DNA of 64,000 nt from Puccinia triticina (taxonomy: Eukaryota > Basidiomycota > Pucciniomycetes > Pucciniales > Pucciniaceae), in contig NC_070569.1 in assembly GCF_026914185.1 (NCBI RefSeq), positions 5,022,001-5,086,000 of the forward strand, read 5' to 3'. The first letter of the stretch is position 1. Each line of letters begins with the position of its first letter. Made by a program: the position numbers and the translations under genes. A model generated the notes under the pieces. That model was not told the origin of the DNA. It ran no database searches and was given only the letters and a program-made list of their open reading frames with translations. This document shows, in pieces, positions 21,762-34,026 of the stretch.

Positions 21762-24700
21762 ATGAAACGACTTCACCAGCCCTCAATCGTCTACTCTTGT
21801 CTGACTCGAACGAACACCAGAAGATTAATAACACCTCCAGTTCATCAGCTTGGCGTGTTTCCTGGTCTTAGCCTCAGGGCACAATGTGAGCATCTTCCAC
21901 CTTTCATCTTGCTAATTGCTAAAATATAAAATATAAATAAACCGCTTCGTGGCGTTCTCCCTGAAAGACAGTCATCAGGACCGTTCCATTGACCATTCGG
22001 AGGACCACAGCGATGAATCCAGTGAGCTTCTACCTATATTGTTCTTCGATATTTATTGCTGGCAATTCCTAAATTAGATATAAAATTTAGTTGTCAGAAA
22101 TCCCGTCGGCGTCCAGCTTCTTCCCAGGTCGATTCATCGACAGATTTTTCCCCGGATCACGTTCCCTCCACCGTCGCAGCGAGCTATCGAGCTTTCTAAG
22201 GAACATCTGAGTCGCCATGGCCTAGCCAAAGGAATTTCCGATCCAATCGAAGCTCCGCTATTCAACTTGCCGTGCTTGCAGGGAGAAACGATCGACCAAC
22301 ATTTCGTCAACTTGGGCGTCGATCGGTCAGAACCCTACCTCTCAGACGCCAAGGCATTCGGTTTGACCGAGCTACCATCTATTCCGACTAATTGGTCTCA
22401 GCTTCCTGGATGGACAATTTATCACTCCGATGGATCCTTTGAAGCAATTGACCACCCTCCAGATAATGAGAAGGCTCTAGTCATGGACGTCGAGACTTTT
22501 CCTGCCTTTACCCAATGTGCTATCATGGCTACCGCTGCCTCAAGTAGCTCGTGGTACAGTTGGTTGTCACCATGGCTGACAGAAAAAATGGATCAACCCG
22601 ATCACCTCATCCCAATGCCATCCGATAATCACCGATTGATCGTGGGTCACCACATTGGGTTCGATCGGGCCCGTATCAAACAAGAATACTCGCTCAGAGG
22701 TACTCGCACCCGCTTTCTGGACACCATGAGCCTCCATATCGCTACCTTTGGTCTCTCAAATCCTCAACGACCAGCATATATATCATCAAAAAGAAAAACA
22801 CAGCAAAAACTCGATGAAGATGATCAACTAAAAGACTCTTCCAACAGTGATGGTCTTGATATTGGGCTGCCTGACCCTGACACATCAACCCATACCTCTT
22901 GGACGCATGTGGCTTCGATGAACTCCTTAGAAGAAGTTGCCAAGCTTCACTGCGGCATCAAAGTCGACAAAGCACTTCGCAACATATTTCTCGAGAACGA
23001 CAAATCCCAGATTGTGAGACATATACCACAGCTCTTGGAATATTGCGCTCGGGATGTGAGCGCAACCCATTCTGTTTATCGCAAGCTTCTGCCACTTTTC
23101 TTGGAACAATGTCCACATCCAGTCAGTTTTGCGGGGATGCTCCACATGGGCAACCCGTTCTTGCCGGTTGATGAGACTTGGAAGACCTATTTGGAACGCT
23201 CAGAATCCGCTTTTCTCTCTAGGTCAACAACGGTCAAAGCCAGTCTCCTTCGTTTGGCCGAAGCAACTCGGAAATTGATGTTCGTCAAGGACCCCGAAAC
23301 AGGCCGACCTATTTATGAAGATGATCATTGGCTTAAGCAGCTTGACTGGACGCCTAAGAAGGCACGGTGGACCAGTCTTCAGACTGCGCAAGATACACCC
23401 TCTAGCTCTGACTCGAGAGATCCCGACAATCCCAGCAAACCTTCTCAAGATACAAGAAAACTGATACCAGCTTGGTTCGCAAATCTACCATGCTCGCCCC
23501 AGGGAGACTCTTTTCTCATTGCCCCAGAATCTCCCTTAGCTTCTCTGCTCCTCAAAGTTAAATTCAATGGTCACCCTGTACTGTGGTCCCGAAAACTCGG
23601 TTGGATGTTTAGCTTGATTGTAAATCCTGATGCCCCTCCCTCACGTATTCCAGCCGATGAAATCGATCCTCGTGACGTTCCGGAATATTTCGAACTGTCT
23701 GAAAATGAGCGTATCTTCAAGCTTCCTAGTTCTACACGACAATCAACTAAACGAGTCAGGACCCTCCTTTCGCGTAACAACTCCAAAATGTTTGACCAAG
23801 GCATACTTTCTTCTCCTTACCCAGAAGCTCATATGGCCTGCCGGATTTCCAAAACACGTGATGCACCAAATGATTCTAATGACGAGATTCACGATCGGCT
23901 AGTGAAACTGGCCGAGGAAGCCAAAGCCTTAGATTCTCAAAGGGCGAAGCTTGACCCCTGGCTACGTCAGTTGGACTGGACACCCGTGACGGAAGAGCGT
24001 AACTTGAGATTGAAGGACGTCGAAGATAACCCTCCTGAGCATTCGGCTACGAGCATTGGCCAACATCAAAATCGAAAAACACCAAAAAGCCTGATACTTC
24101 TGGAAGAAGATAAGGTTTGGCCCCAATGGTACTGGTTACTGGCTCGTCGCGGGATCGAAAACATTGGATTAACAACCAAAAGCCAGATGACTCCGCTGTT
24201 GCTTCGGCTCAGCTTTTGCGGGTTCCCCTTGTATCGCTCGAAGCAGCACGGATGGGTGTTTCGGATTCCTTTGAACGAGCTCAAAGACCCATACCTGGCC
24301 CGAACACCACTCAGTTTTAATTTCGAGCGTGACCCAATATTCGTTAGCAATCAGGAAGATGCCGTCTTTTTCAAGGTTCCTCATCCGGATGGAGATAGTC
24401 AGAATGTGGGAAGTCCATTGAGCAAATCTTTCGATAAAGCGTTCGAAAACGAAATCCTCCGCGCCAATCCCCTTTGCATCGATCACTCCTCTGCAAACTT
24501 ATTGTCCGACTCGGCACACGTGACTCTCAAAGAAGCTGACAGTCAGGCCTTGGCAGATAACGCTCGTCAAGCTTTATCAATGAGCATGCAATGTAGCTAC
24601 TGGCTGAATGCCTCCCAGCGTATCAAAGACCAGATGGTAATATGGGAATCAAGTCTCCATGAGAAAATGTCTGACAACCCGGAACCGTCTAGACGCAAGC

Positions 24701-26320
24701 AAGGCATGATCTTGCCCCAAGTGACCGTTATGGGTACCGTTACTCGCCGTGCAACCGAGAAAACCTGGCTGGCAGCTGCGAACGCTAAGAAAAACAAGAT
24801 CGGCACTGAGCTGAAGTCGATGGTCCGTGCACCCCCTGGGTATACGATCGTCGGCGCAGACGTGGATTCGGAAGAATTGTGGATCAGTAGTGTGATGGGC
24901 GATGCCCAGTTTGGAATGCACGGTGCAACGGCAATTGGATGGATGACCCTAGAAGGAACAAAAGTAGCCGGGACAGATCTTCATTCGAAAACGGCCAGCA
25001 TTCTTGGGATCTCCCGGAACGATGCGAAGGTGTTCAACTACTCAAGAATTTATGGTGCGGGAATTGCACATGCAGTCCAACTGCTCATGAAGGCTGACCC
25101 GACCGCCTCGAAGACAGATGCCACCAAGCTTGCCAAGCAGCTCTATGCCTCCACCAAAGGAGTGAAGAACTATCGAGCGGACATGTTTGACCGAAAGTTT
25201 TGGTATGGAGGCACCGAGAGTTATTTGTTTAACAAGCTCGAACAGATCGCCCTCGCTGAGTACCCCGAGACCCCGGCACTTAGTTGTGGGATCACAAGAG
25301 CCTTGAGGAAGTGTCACCTGCCTAGCGCCGGCGAAGGCCCTGATTTTATGACCAGTCGGGTCAATTGGGCTGTCCAAAGTAGTGGAGTTGACTATCTACA
25401 TATGTTAATCGTGGCTATGGATTATTTGATCGATCGCTATGGGATTAATGCACGTTACATGATCTCTGTACACGATGAGATTAGGTATCTATCTGCTTGG
25501 GAGGACCGGTATCGATGTGCACTAGCTCTGCAGATCGCAAACCTTTGGACCAGGTGCCAGTTTGCGTTCAAGTTAGAGATGGACGACCTGCCTCAGGTAA
25601 GAGAAACAAACCTTGCTCCTACCCCAACTTTGAGCGCTTATGATTTGTCTGGTTAAGATTTGCTCAACATGTTGATTCTCATTCCCATATCATGAACAGA
25701 GTTGCGCTTGGTTTTCTGCGGTGGACGTAGATCACGTATTGCGCAAGGAAGTCGATTTATCATGCGTTACGCCGTCTAACCCAGACCCGATACCACCCGG
25801 TGAATCGCTAGACATCAGTAAGCTCCTCAAGCTCACACCGATGGGACTTGGGGAGTTGAGCAAGCCATTGGAGGTCCCCGATTCTTCCGCGATCGATTCT
25901 GCCTGCCTGGCTAAGTCCCACACAGCATTAAAGCACCGCAGTACCCAGCTCGAGTGGCTCGCAGCGCAATCCAGCCAGGACCGCGACGAGATTCGCAAAC
26001 ATTGGCACCGGGCCCAGCAGCAAGAAGAGCAAGCTTGGATCGAGCATGAGTTGCGCCAACGCGCCGCTCCTATGCCTACCAAACAGCCCACCTCACATCT
26101 GCCTCCGAAGGACACTCAGCCACTCTACCGTCGTGTTCCTATGCCTCAGAAAATGCCGCCTTCCTCTCTGTCTTCGTCTTGTCATCCTCGCCTTTCCCGC
26201 CAGTCTCGTCGAGTCTCCCTCAATCATACCAACAAAAACTGGGACGATGACCCCGACATGTCTGCCTGGAAAGCATTTGATGCTTCTCAGTCAGTCCATC
26301 ATCCCCTTGATCGTCTCTGA
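21762..26320 (+). CDS. MIP1: Mitochondrial DNA polymerase gamma (family A), 4 exons, 1434 aa
   Basis: This is the catalytic polymerase that replicates mitochondrial DNA. Exons: 21762-21885, 21968-22021, 22091-25596, 25700-26320, all in phase. Exon 1 encodes a basic, acid-free presequence (MKRLHQPSIVYSCLTRTNTR...), as expected for matrix import. The family block NPVGVQLLPRSIH opens exon 3. Exonuclease motifs: Exo I DVETF (about residue 192), Exo II VGHHIGFDRA (about 245; relatives usually have VGHN), Exo III YCARDVSAT (about 376). Polymerase motifs: A VGADVDSEELWI (about 980), B RNDAKVFNYSRIYGAG (about 1036), C VHDE (about 1186). Exon 4 supplies the family end AWFSAVDVDHVLRKEV and a long, basic, low-complexity tail. 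Between the exonuclease and polymerase domains the linker block (WLxQLDWT...GW[MV]F) occurs twice, starting at W473 and W683. The symbol follows yeast usage. The splice sites of exons 1 and 2 are predictions. Confidence 0.94.
23317..24390 (+). other. Tandem duplication of the linker block within polymerase gamma
   Basis: Copy 1 (about residues 470-610) and copy 2 (about 681-825) share an ordered set of landmarks. These are WLKQLDWTP / WLRQLDWTP, then PAWFANL / PQWYWLL, then LLLKVKFNGHPVLWSRK / LLLRLSFCGFPLYRSKQ, then GWMF / GWVF, then IFKLP / FFKVP. Single-copy relatives such as yeast Mip1 have this series once, as far as I recall. Confidence 0.75.
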
Positions 26321-26576
26321 ATAGGGCTATTCGTACAGTTTGGGTATAAGATAATCCAAAATTGAATGCTTTCGTTGTTGCTGGTTGATTTGTTTGTTTT
26401 AATACGTATATTTTGATGATCAACCCTTTTGTTTAATCCTTCTCCTTTTCGCAAGATCAATGATTCGACTCAACTGTTCATATCTCTTTCTTAAAAATCA
26501 CAAGCAACTTCTTCTGCTTCATACCTTCCACTTTTCTGGTTAAAGGTGGCCAAAGTTGAACTTCCCCCCAAGTCTA

Positions 26577-27214
26577 CAGTGCCCCCCATGACTTCTCAAC
26601 TACCCCTACAGGGGTGTTCCAAGTTTTGAAGATTTTTTTTCCAAAAATTCTTTCAAAAGTGGGCTGATGCTGGGCTCTTTTTGGCCCATTTTTTGATGCA
26701 AATGTCACATTTCACCAACCAGACCTGGTAATATGCATGATAATAGTCCAAAGTCATTGGAATCTCACTGGACCCACTGCCAAGAGAATAATGAAGAAAT
26801 ATTCTTCACATTGCCACATTCCAAAGAGTGTACTGATGGATATGGCAATCATCAATAACTAAGGAGGTACATATTTACATAAATACCTACACCTGTAGTA
26901 TGTATGTACATAGATAATTTAGTCTCTAGTCTCTAAATACATAATAAATATTCTATAAGTCCATAGTACATGTCTGTTACCACATACTATGGTCTTGAAA
27001 CCAGCTGTTCCAAATTTTGCATCTGAAAAAAATGAAACTTTTTTTTGAGGCATTGCACAGACTTCAGAGTTATATTTTTGAGTTCTCCTACGCCTGTAGG
27101 GCTCAAAAATGTATAGTTTACATGTGATACATGTCTGGTGACTTTGAACACATTGTTCAAAGTTCAATTTTTTTTTGCAGGTGCGGGGTAGTTGAGAAGT
27201 CGTGGGGGGCACTG
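26577..27214. mobile_element. Mariner-like non-autonomous element (638 bp)
   Basis: Terminal inverted repeats of about 30 bp start CAGTGCCCCCCA and continue GACTTCTCAACTACCCC, with one mismatch between the ends. The element is flanked by TA (26575-26576 and 27215-27216), and CAGTG ends with a TA duplication are typical of Tc1/mariner. The interior is AT-rich and non-coding. It fills most of the gap between the polymerase gamma and amine oxidase genes. Confidence 0.7.
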
Positions 27215-27718
27215 TACAATGATCCTCTCCTTGCCTTGAAGTCAGTACATATTTTAAATTGGGAAGTCATGAAACTGTATACATGTGTATGTACATAATC
27301 CATAGCACTCCTCGCTGGAGCCGCTCTAAATACACCGATTTGACCGGCATCAGCCGGCATCTCAACCCCGACGCTCCGCAAAGCCCCGTTACCCGTACAT
27401 ACAACATAAATATATGGATTAATGTAAATATGTGTGAATGTTTGTACATATGTCTGTAAATATGTACGTATTTATGTATGCGGAGTGAAACACCCTTGTT
27501 TGGTTTCGCGCATAGAAATCCCTCGCCAAACATTTGTCTGCCGGCGGACTCTGGCAAGATTTACGCAAAGGGTCCGGCTGGGTCCCGTTCTGTCCCGTTT
27601 CCGTTCAGAAATTTGCATTGATCATTGTGCACTCCACTCTACTCCACTCCAGAAGAAGCTACCCCAGATCACATCGTATCCGCAGAACTTTCCACCCGAA
27701 GCCACATAACGCAGAGAC

Positions 27719-29627
27719 ATGGATCTTTCTCAACGAATAATTATTGTCGGAGGATGTGGAACGTTCGGTCTCTCGACAGCCTGGCATTTATCAAAGCGAG
27801 GCTACACCAACATCATTTGTGTTGATCGCTGGATGTTCCCCAGCAAGTCCTCAGCGGGATTTGACCGGAACAAGGTTAGTAATTTATACACTCTCGAATC
27901 ACCAGTGATCAATTGCTTGAGATGTCAATCCACTGTGCTAACATCAAGCATCTCTTTTAAATTTCTGCCGGATATAGATTGTCAGGACAACGTACGGTGA
28001 TCCACTGTATGTGAAGTTGGCCGAGGAAGCTATCCAGCTGTGGAAGCAACCCATCTTCAAAGGCATCTTCCACCGAACGGGTTGGGTCTTAGGGACCACC
28101 GCTCCACCAACAAGTACAGACCTTGGTACTTCGAGCAATTCAATAAGCGCCGCTGGAGCCTTTGACGCTATGATACACACACATCGTCTCCACGGCCGCA
28201 CTGACGAAGTCATGCCGCTTCCAGATACCTCCGCATTACAGAACAAATTTTCTGATTTCTTCAGCCATGCTCCCGGATTTCGTGGGATATTCGATGGTAA
28301 CGCAGGATGGGTAGATGCCGCGCGAGCTCTCGAGGTCGTTGGTCGTGAATGTCAAGCACGCGGAGTTCGGTTCGTCGTCGGTCCAAAGGGTACTGTCAAG
28401 TCTCTCATCAGGAATCAAAATGCACACCAGTCGAACGAAGTCACCGGCTTATTGATGGAAGACGGGTCAATATTTGACGCCGACAAAATTGTGATGTGTG
28501 TTGGTGCATATACGGAAAGCTTGATTGACATGGAAGGGCAAGTGACGGCCGTGCGTTCAGAAGAATTAAGACATGCTCAAAAATCTTGGTCCAAGAATTA
28601 CACTTACTAACCCAATTCTCCTTGTAAATATGTCATCACATTCAAAACTCATGACGAACAGGTTGCATACAGCACTGCTCACATCGCTCTCACTCCCCCA
28701 GAGCTCAAGAAATATCAAAACATGCCCGTGATCTGTTCGTGTGTTGGACGTAGCATCCAATTCTCTCGATACTTGATTCTAACATCTCCCAACTGATTAC
28801 GTAGTGGTAGAAGGCCTGGGATATGCGTTCCCCCCGGACCAAAATGGGCACATCAAAATCTGTGATCTGCACGTAGGCAAGTTGGTTCCGCTAAGGGTTC
28901 AGCGTCAACATGCTGACACAGCCCTCCACACAAACATTTCCATGCTCTGTACATAGGTCATCCGTGGAAACAAAATATTCTTGGCCGTCCCCAGCCGGTC
29001 TCTCTGCCTCGAGATGCAGCCTACCATGAAACAGACACTTTGCCTGATGAAGATGTGTCGGAGGTACGAAGGTTTATCGACTATTGTCTGCCACAGTTTT
29101 CTCGTCGGTCTTTTGATAAAACAGCCATGTGTTGGGACACTGAGTAAGCCGTCTCTGACAAGCATCGCTATTATCTTCTTGCGAGACGCTGAGAGTCATT
29201 TCCATTGACCTCTTGGTCTTATCTGTCAGATCATTCGACTACGGTTGGATCATCAGCCCCCATCCCTCTTCCCCAAAAACTCTATTCCTAGCAACTGCCG
29301 GTAGCGGTCACGCTTTCAAAAACCTACCTAATTTAGGAAAGTATGTCGCCGATTGCTTAGAGGGATGCCTAAGCCCCCCACTTCGGGAAGCTTGGCGGTA
29401 AGCGATTACCATTCATCTCAGTATCAAGAATTTTCAAAACTAGCAAATGTTTTTTCATGTTTGCCCGTATGCTGACCTTGACTGTGGTGACTTGCAGGTG
29501 GCGCCCCGACCAAGTGGCTTCGACTGCGCCTATAGATCGAGTTGACTTGGCCCATTTAAGCGGCTGGCAGCATCCGTCCGAATACGATTACTCCAATAAT
29601 AGCTTCGCAATCAAGCCAAAGCTCTGA
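27719..29627 (+). CDS. FAD-dependent amine oxidase (amadoriase / saccharopine oxidase type), 7 exons, 452 aa
   Basis: Enzymes of this group oxidise secondary amines such as fructosyl amino acids, saccharopine or pipecolate, releasing hydrogen peroxide. Exons: 27719-27874, 27978-28550, 28662-28734, 28805-28876, 28957-29143, 29230-29397, 29498-29627; all phases match (1359 nt). The N-terminal dinucleotide fold reads IIIVGGCGTFGLSTAWHL (GxGxxG at residues 12-17), with Asp36 at the end of strand 2. The C-terminal half has CWDTESFDYGWIISPHP, whose Cys is the likely covalent flavin site in this family, followed by LFLATAGSGHAFK. The intron after exon 4 fits best as a GC-AG intron (GGCAAGT). The protein ends PKL, a weak resemblance to a peroxisomal targeting signal. 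The substrate cannot be told from sequence alone. Confidence 0.88.
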
Positions 29628-29911
29628 CCCACCATATTTACATTCTTTGCATTCAGAATGCTTTCACTTATTGCTCTGATCAACCCAATATTTTGGGTAC
29701 GTGTGAGTCTTGTACATACGCAGTCGCAATTTTCCATTTTCTCTTCTACATACTTGGAAATTATTATGCATACTTGAATAGCTCTCCAGCAGTGCGAGAA
29801 TTGATCAAAATCTTGGTCTTGCATGGAAAACTAGAAAAGAATCATAATTGTTGTAGGCTTGGGTGGACTCTCAGAGCATTTCTGGGGCCTTAGAGCAATT
29901 CATGAATTTGA

Positions 29912-30122
29912 GGGCCTGTATCATGGGCTTCATATTTGCAAAATTTCTACTTTTCTTGTCCTCTACACAAAAATTGAAAATAGGAGGGCTCAAGTTTTGA
30001 AATTCTTCACTTTTGGGCTCAAGACTGGAATGCCTTTTGATGATGTTGAGTTTCAGTTCTAAGAAAGATTTAGAGAAATAAATTTGGCAAAATTGAATTT
30101 CCATACCCCAAGGTACAGTCCC
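29912..30122. mobile_element. MITE, GGGCCTGTACCAT family, diverged copy
   Basis: This is a degenerate match along its whole length to the MITE at 58903-59111, with ends GGGCCTGTATCAT and GGTACAGTCCC. The target duplication is no longer clear. It lies about 285 bp downstream of the amine oxidase stop codon. Confidence 0.55.
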
Positions 30123-31129
30123 TGATTGTTGCTTCAAGTCCTTGTGAGGTCCCCCCACCCCCCTCCTCCTCCTTGTAGGGTTTCACAAAGACAATCACAC
30201 GATTACATAATCCTGTGATGGTCATGAGTATGTATTTGATTAATCCCAATCTTTCCCTTTTCTGTTCCTAGACAGAGAGATTCCAGCCCCCATTCATCTC
30301 TCTCCTGAGCTAGGTAAGTTATATTCTTTTTATATCCTTTCCTCTATCTTGTTTAATTCTGAGTGATACTTACAGCAATTCAGGCCCCCATTCATCTCTC
30401 TAATGTGCTAGATTTGAAGAAATCCAGCCAACATTGGAACTAGAAACCTCTAGGCGCTAAAGCCTTCATTTTCTGTGCCCCTGTGACAACACCAAGGGAA
30501 GGACTCCAAAGGGTTCCCCATTACAAAAATATTGCTTCAAAGTATTTAATTTCACTGATTATGTAGAGGGAGGTTAGCAATATTCACTGATCAAACACAA
30601 TAGTATCAGTCCAAAAAAGGAAGAAGTTCGTGAAATCTAGTGATATCTGGCAGGGAAGGATGAAGCCCAAATCCTGAGTGACTCTTCTCAATCAATGTCC
30701 TAAATTACCCAGAAAATATTTGGAATCGGAGGACTTCAGGGGCTTGAAAAATTGGTAAAGTACTTGCTGCTGCAGAGTGAAAAATTGCAAAGCAAACTTC
30801 TGACATCCCCTAACAGGAGGGACTTGTGCCCTATTTCCCCCTCTTATGTAACCTAGATTTTGTATTCTGGTGAAATAAATTTTTGGAACTCAGTTCCTTC
30901 CCCCCAAGCTTTGATTGGATGAAATAGCTTATTGTGTGCCCAATCTTTCTAGCCCATGGTTCATAAAAATTCTGCCACCCACAAAAATTCCACAAAACTC
31001 CACAAGCCACTTCATATTCAAGCAGTGTTAGACTCACAGTTGCACTAAGCAACTTATGAACACAATTAACAATTTTATGTGTATGTTTATAGATGTCTGG
31101 AGATGCTTGAAGCCCAGAAAAAAAACACT
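30123..31129. other. Intergenic region without genes
   Basis: AT-rich, no gene recognised. Two short similar pieces containing CCCCCATTCATCTCTC lie at 30285 and 30385. A fragment of the GGAGGGACTTGTG hairpin end occurs near 30812-30826. Confidence 0.45.
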
Positions 31130-31640
31130 TGCTCAAGTACCAAGATTCAGAAGGAGTTTTTCCCATTCTTTCTGGTGGTAACACACAAAGTGGCAGAGGA
31201 ACTGCTCCACTGCCTTGTTGGCAATTTACAACTTTCTGTCAGTTCTTGGGTGGAGCCGGATGCCCAGGCAGTTTTCCAGTTCATTGGTGATCTGTGGGAT
31301 GAAAACCCTGCCATGGCTGGAGACAGTATTATTTGGAGTTCCATGGAGTTTCCAGACGTGCTCTGCCATCAGGTCCGCCAACTGCTCCACATTCATTGTC
31401 TTTCTGCAAGTTGTTCCACTGTATTTATCAGTGGTCCCTTTTTCTTCACAGCTGGAGCTGTGTCTGCTGGGTTGGGGCCCACAAGAGTCTCCATTAGGCA
31501 GGATTTGGCTTGGAGGTGGAGGGTTTGTTCCGTATCCAACTGTCTTTCCATTTTGGCTAGTTTCTTTTGGATTCCTGCTGCTTCAGCTGCGTCCATTGTG
31601 GATGGTTTGGGATTGAGGAGTGGGGATATTCAAGGTTTAG
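31130..31640 (-). pseudogene. Ty3/gypsy polyprotein relic (integrase region)
   Basis: Read on the minus strand, the segment below about 31400 gives an integrase-core-like series: EQLADLMAEHVWKLHGTP, then RVFIPQITNEL, then LGIRLHPRTD, an in-frame stop, and NKAVEQFLCHFVCYHQKEW. This matches the end of the integrase domain of fungal Ty3/gypsy elements. The upstream frame (31393-31596), with a coiled-coil-like start, may be a gag remnant brought next to it by deletion. No LTRs were found. Confidence 0.6.
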
Positions 31641-31885
31641 GAGATGGTATTGGAGTAGGGATAATGGAATTGGAGATGAGGGAGTGTTGGGTAGGGATAA
31701 GCAAGGTTTTGGGGGCAGAGTTGTGATTTTAGAGATGCTGAAGTGCAGAGCAGGGAGAGACAAGTTTTTGTAGTTGGAGTTGGTATTTTCAGGGTTTTGG
31801 ATGTGTTTTGTTTGAATTCTGCTGTTCTTACAGTTCAGTCTCTTTGTCTCCGTGATATAGATCCTGAAATATGTTATTTTCTCAT

Positions 31886-32430
31886 CTGTGGAGAGAAAGA
31901 GAGAGTCTGAGGTCTGGGGTTCTGGGGTTCAGGATCCTCATATGGTAGGCTGCAGGATGAGGAAGGAGCTTGGATCTCCAGCCTCTCAAATATTGAGAGT
32001 GTGGTTTTTGACATGTAGTTTTTGACATGTACATGTAAGTTATGTACATATGAGATGCACTGTGGAGTCTGTGCTACAGCTCACAACACTGCCTCAAATT
32101 TCACTCAGACTGGACACCCGCACCTGCACCTGGAGGCTGGCACCCACTGGACGGTACCTGTACAGTAAGATGGGTAGTGGGTAACCAGCAGCAATTACCT
32201 GTTTTCCATCTCTATTCTTGGTTGAAATAACCTTTGGGAAAGGCTTGAGTATCTGTGGAGAGAGTCTGAGGTCTGAGGTTCTAGGGCTTTTGGATCCAAT
32301 ATGGTAGATTGCAGGATTAGGACAGAGCTTGGATCTTCAGCCTCTCAAACCATGAGTGTGTGGCCCATGACATGTAAGTGATAGCTATGTACATGAGAAC
32401 CTGCTCTGTGGATCCCATGCTACAGCTCAT
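31886..32430. repeat. Imperfect direct duplication (two units of about 200 bp)
   Basis: Units at about 31886-32090 and 32253-32430 share CTGTGGAGAG, GAGAGTCTGAGGTCTG, GGAGCTTGGATCT or GAGCTTGGATCTTC, CAGCCTCTCAAA and ACATGTAAGT in the same order, offset by about 367 bp. They are non-coding. Confidence 0.6.
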
Positions 32431-33760
32431 GACAGTATCCCCCAAACTTGAGTTTATTCATTTCAACTGCTAGCAGTTTCTAGAGTTTTTCTTATATTGA
32501 TATATTTCATGGAAAAAAAATTAAAACTTCTCTGCATTGAATGTTGAATATCTTCTGATTTAAATTTTGATATGCATATTTTGCTGTGAAGAAGATTTTT
32601 ATGACACGATACTGTGATATGAAAAGTTTGCATGTTTTAAATTGGAGAACCCCAACTTTGATGCATAAAAAGGCAATTCTTTCCCTCTTTTTACCTGCAT
32701 ATTCCATGTTAAAATCAATGATTCAACTATTATGATAAATTTAGTTGTAGCAGTTTGTAACATATCTTAATTTATTGCTGTAAACTGTAACAGTATTGTA
32801 ATGTGTGCCCGCTCTGTTACACAGGAATCTTTGTTTTGTGTAATGGCACATGGATATGCCACAATTTTTTTTTTGGATTTATGTATTGAGGGGCCGATGC
32901 GCCACCACTCTGATACATAATAGGCTGCAACAGCACTTTAACAGAGGCTCAATAAAATTCAAGGACTACTCATGCAGCTTGACACAACTGTCTTGCATAA
33001 GCAAAACAAACCAGCAGGTGAGTCCACATTTCCCAGGAGAGCTCATAAGGTTTTCAGAAAAGGCTTTACAGTTGAGTTGTTGCCAAAGTGCCTGCTTATT
33101 CACAGATCTTTTCAAATCTTAATTTATGCAGTAAGTGAGCATAAGCAGTCAAACAATACAGGAAAGTCTATTGGTTTTGGGGCAAAGTGAACCCCACTAA
33201 CATTTTGATTCAAAAATCATCTCAGTTTAAATTGATGAGCAGAATTCAAGGCCTATCAGAAACAAGGAAACAGAACAGTGCAAGTCTAAAAAAAAATTTT
33301 CACACAGGGCAGAATTGTGTTGTATACTATGACCTCTTTTATTGGAAGGGGAATCTTCTTCTCTGTATTTTGTTGAAAGGCTGGGATCCAGCCTGTTCTG
33401 TGAGGCTGTGTAAAACACACAGTTTGTTGCACAAATTTGTAAACACATTTTCAAGATTCTCAGGGTGCTATAGCAATCAAAACAACTTTTTTGTTGGGAG
33501 AATCTATTTTGAATCAGAATTGTGTACAACAGCAAACAAATTCTGGGTAGATTCCAGAATTTATTTTCATCAAAAAACAATTTTTTCCAGAAACAGGTGT
33601 ACCCATGTTTCTCCAGCTTTGAGAAACTGTTTCACCTTGCACTCCACTGCATGAGCAAGATGACTTGTCATACCCTCCACTCAATGAGATCTCATCCCGG
33701 CTATTGGGTGACTCACCCTGGCCATCAATTCCAGTTAAACACTGTAGAGACTGTCAAATG
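32431..33760. other. Intergenic region without genes
   Basis: The region is AT-rich with several small unsupported open frames. The 33187-33654 frame lacks any domain signal. Isolated CTCAATGA units of the palindromic minisatellite begin near 33675. Confidence 0.45.
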
Positions 33761-33764
33761 AAAA

Positions 33765-33960
33765 TGTGTCTGGTGAGAGGCAAACTACGACCTCAGCTAT
33801 GCTGAGACACATAGTAGAGTGCTGCCTTTACCAAATAGGCTAGAGACACTTGTGGCTGCCAGCTTGGTGGTTGGTTGGTAGTGCTCATGGGTCAATCCAA
33901 CAGCCCTCCATACTGTGGTGATACATCATGGTAGCAGGCTAACAGACAACTCAACATACA
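33765..33960 (-). repeat. tRNA-derived (SINE-like) repeat
   Basis: The minus strand from 33850 to 33765 has a near-complete acceptor stem (AGTGTCT with AGACACA) and the A-box-like TAGCCTATTTGG. The T-arm is degenerate. The sequence at 33851-33960 is shared with 19895-20010, so the repeat extends beyond the tRNA-like part. Confidence 0.5.
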
Positions 33961-34026
33961 CTCCACTCAATGACCGGGATGACTGGTCATACCCTCCACT
34001 CAATGACCGCTCATCCCAGCCATTGG

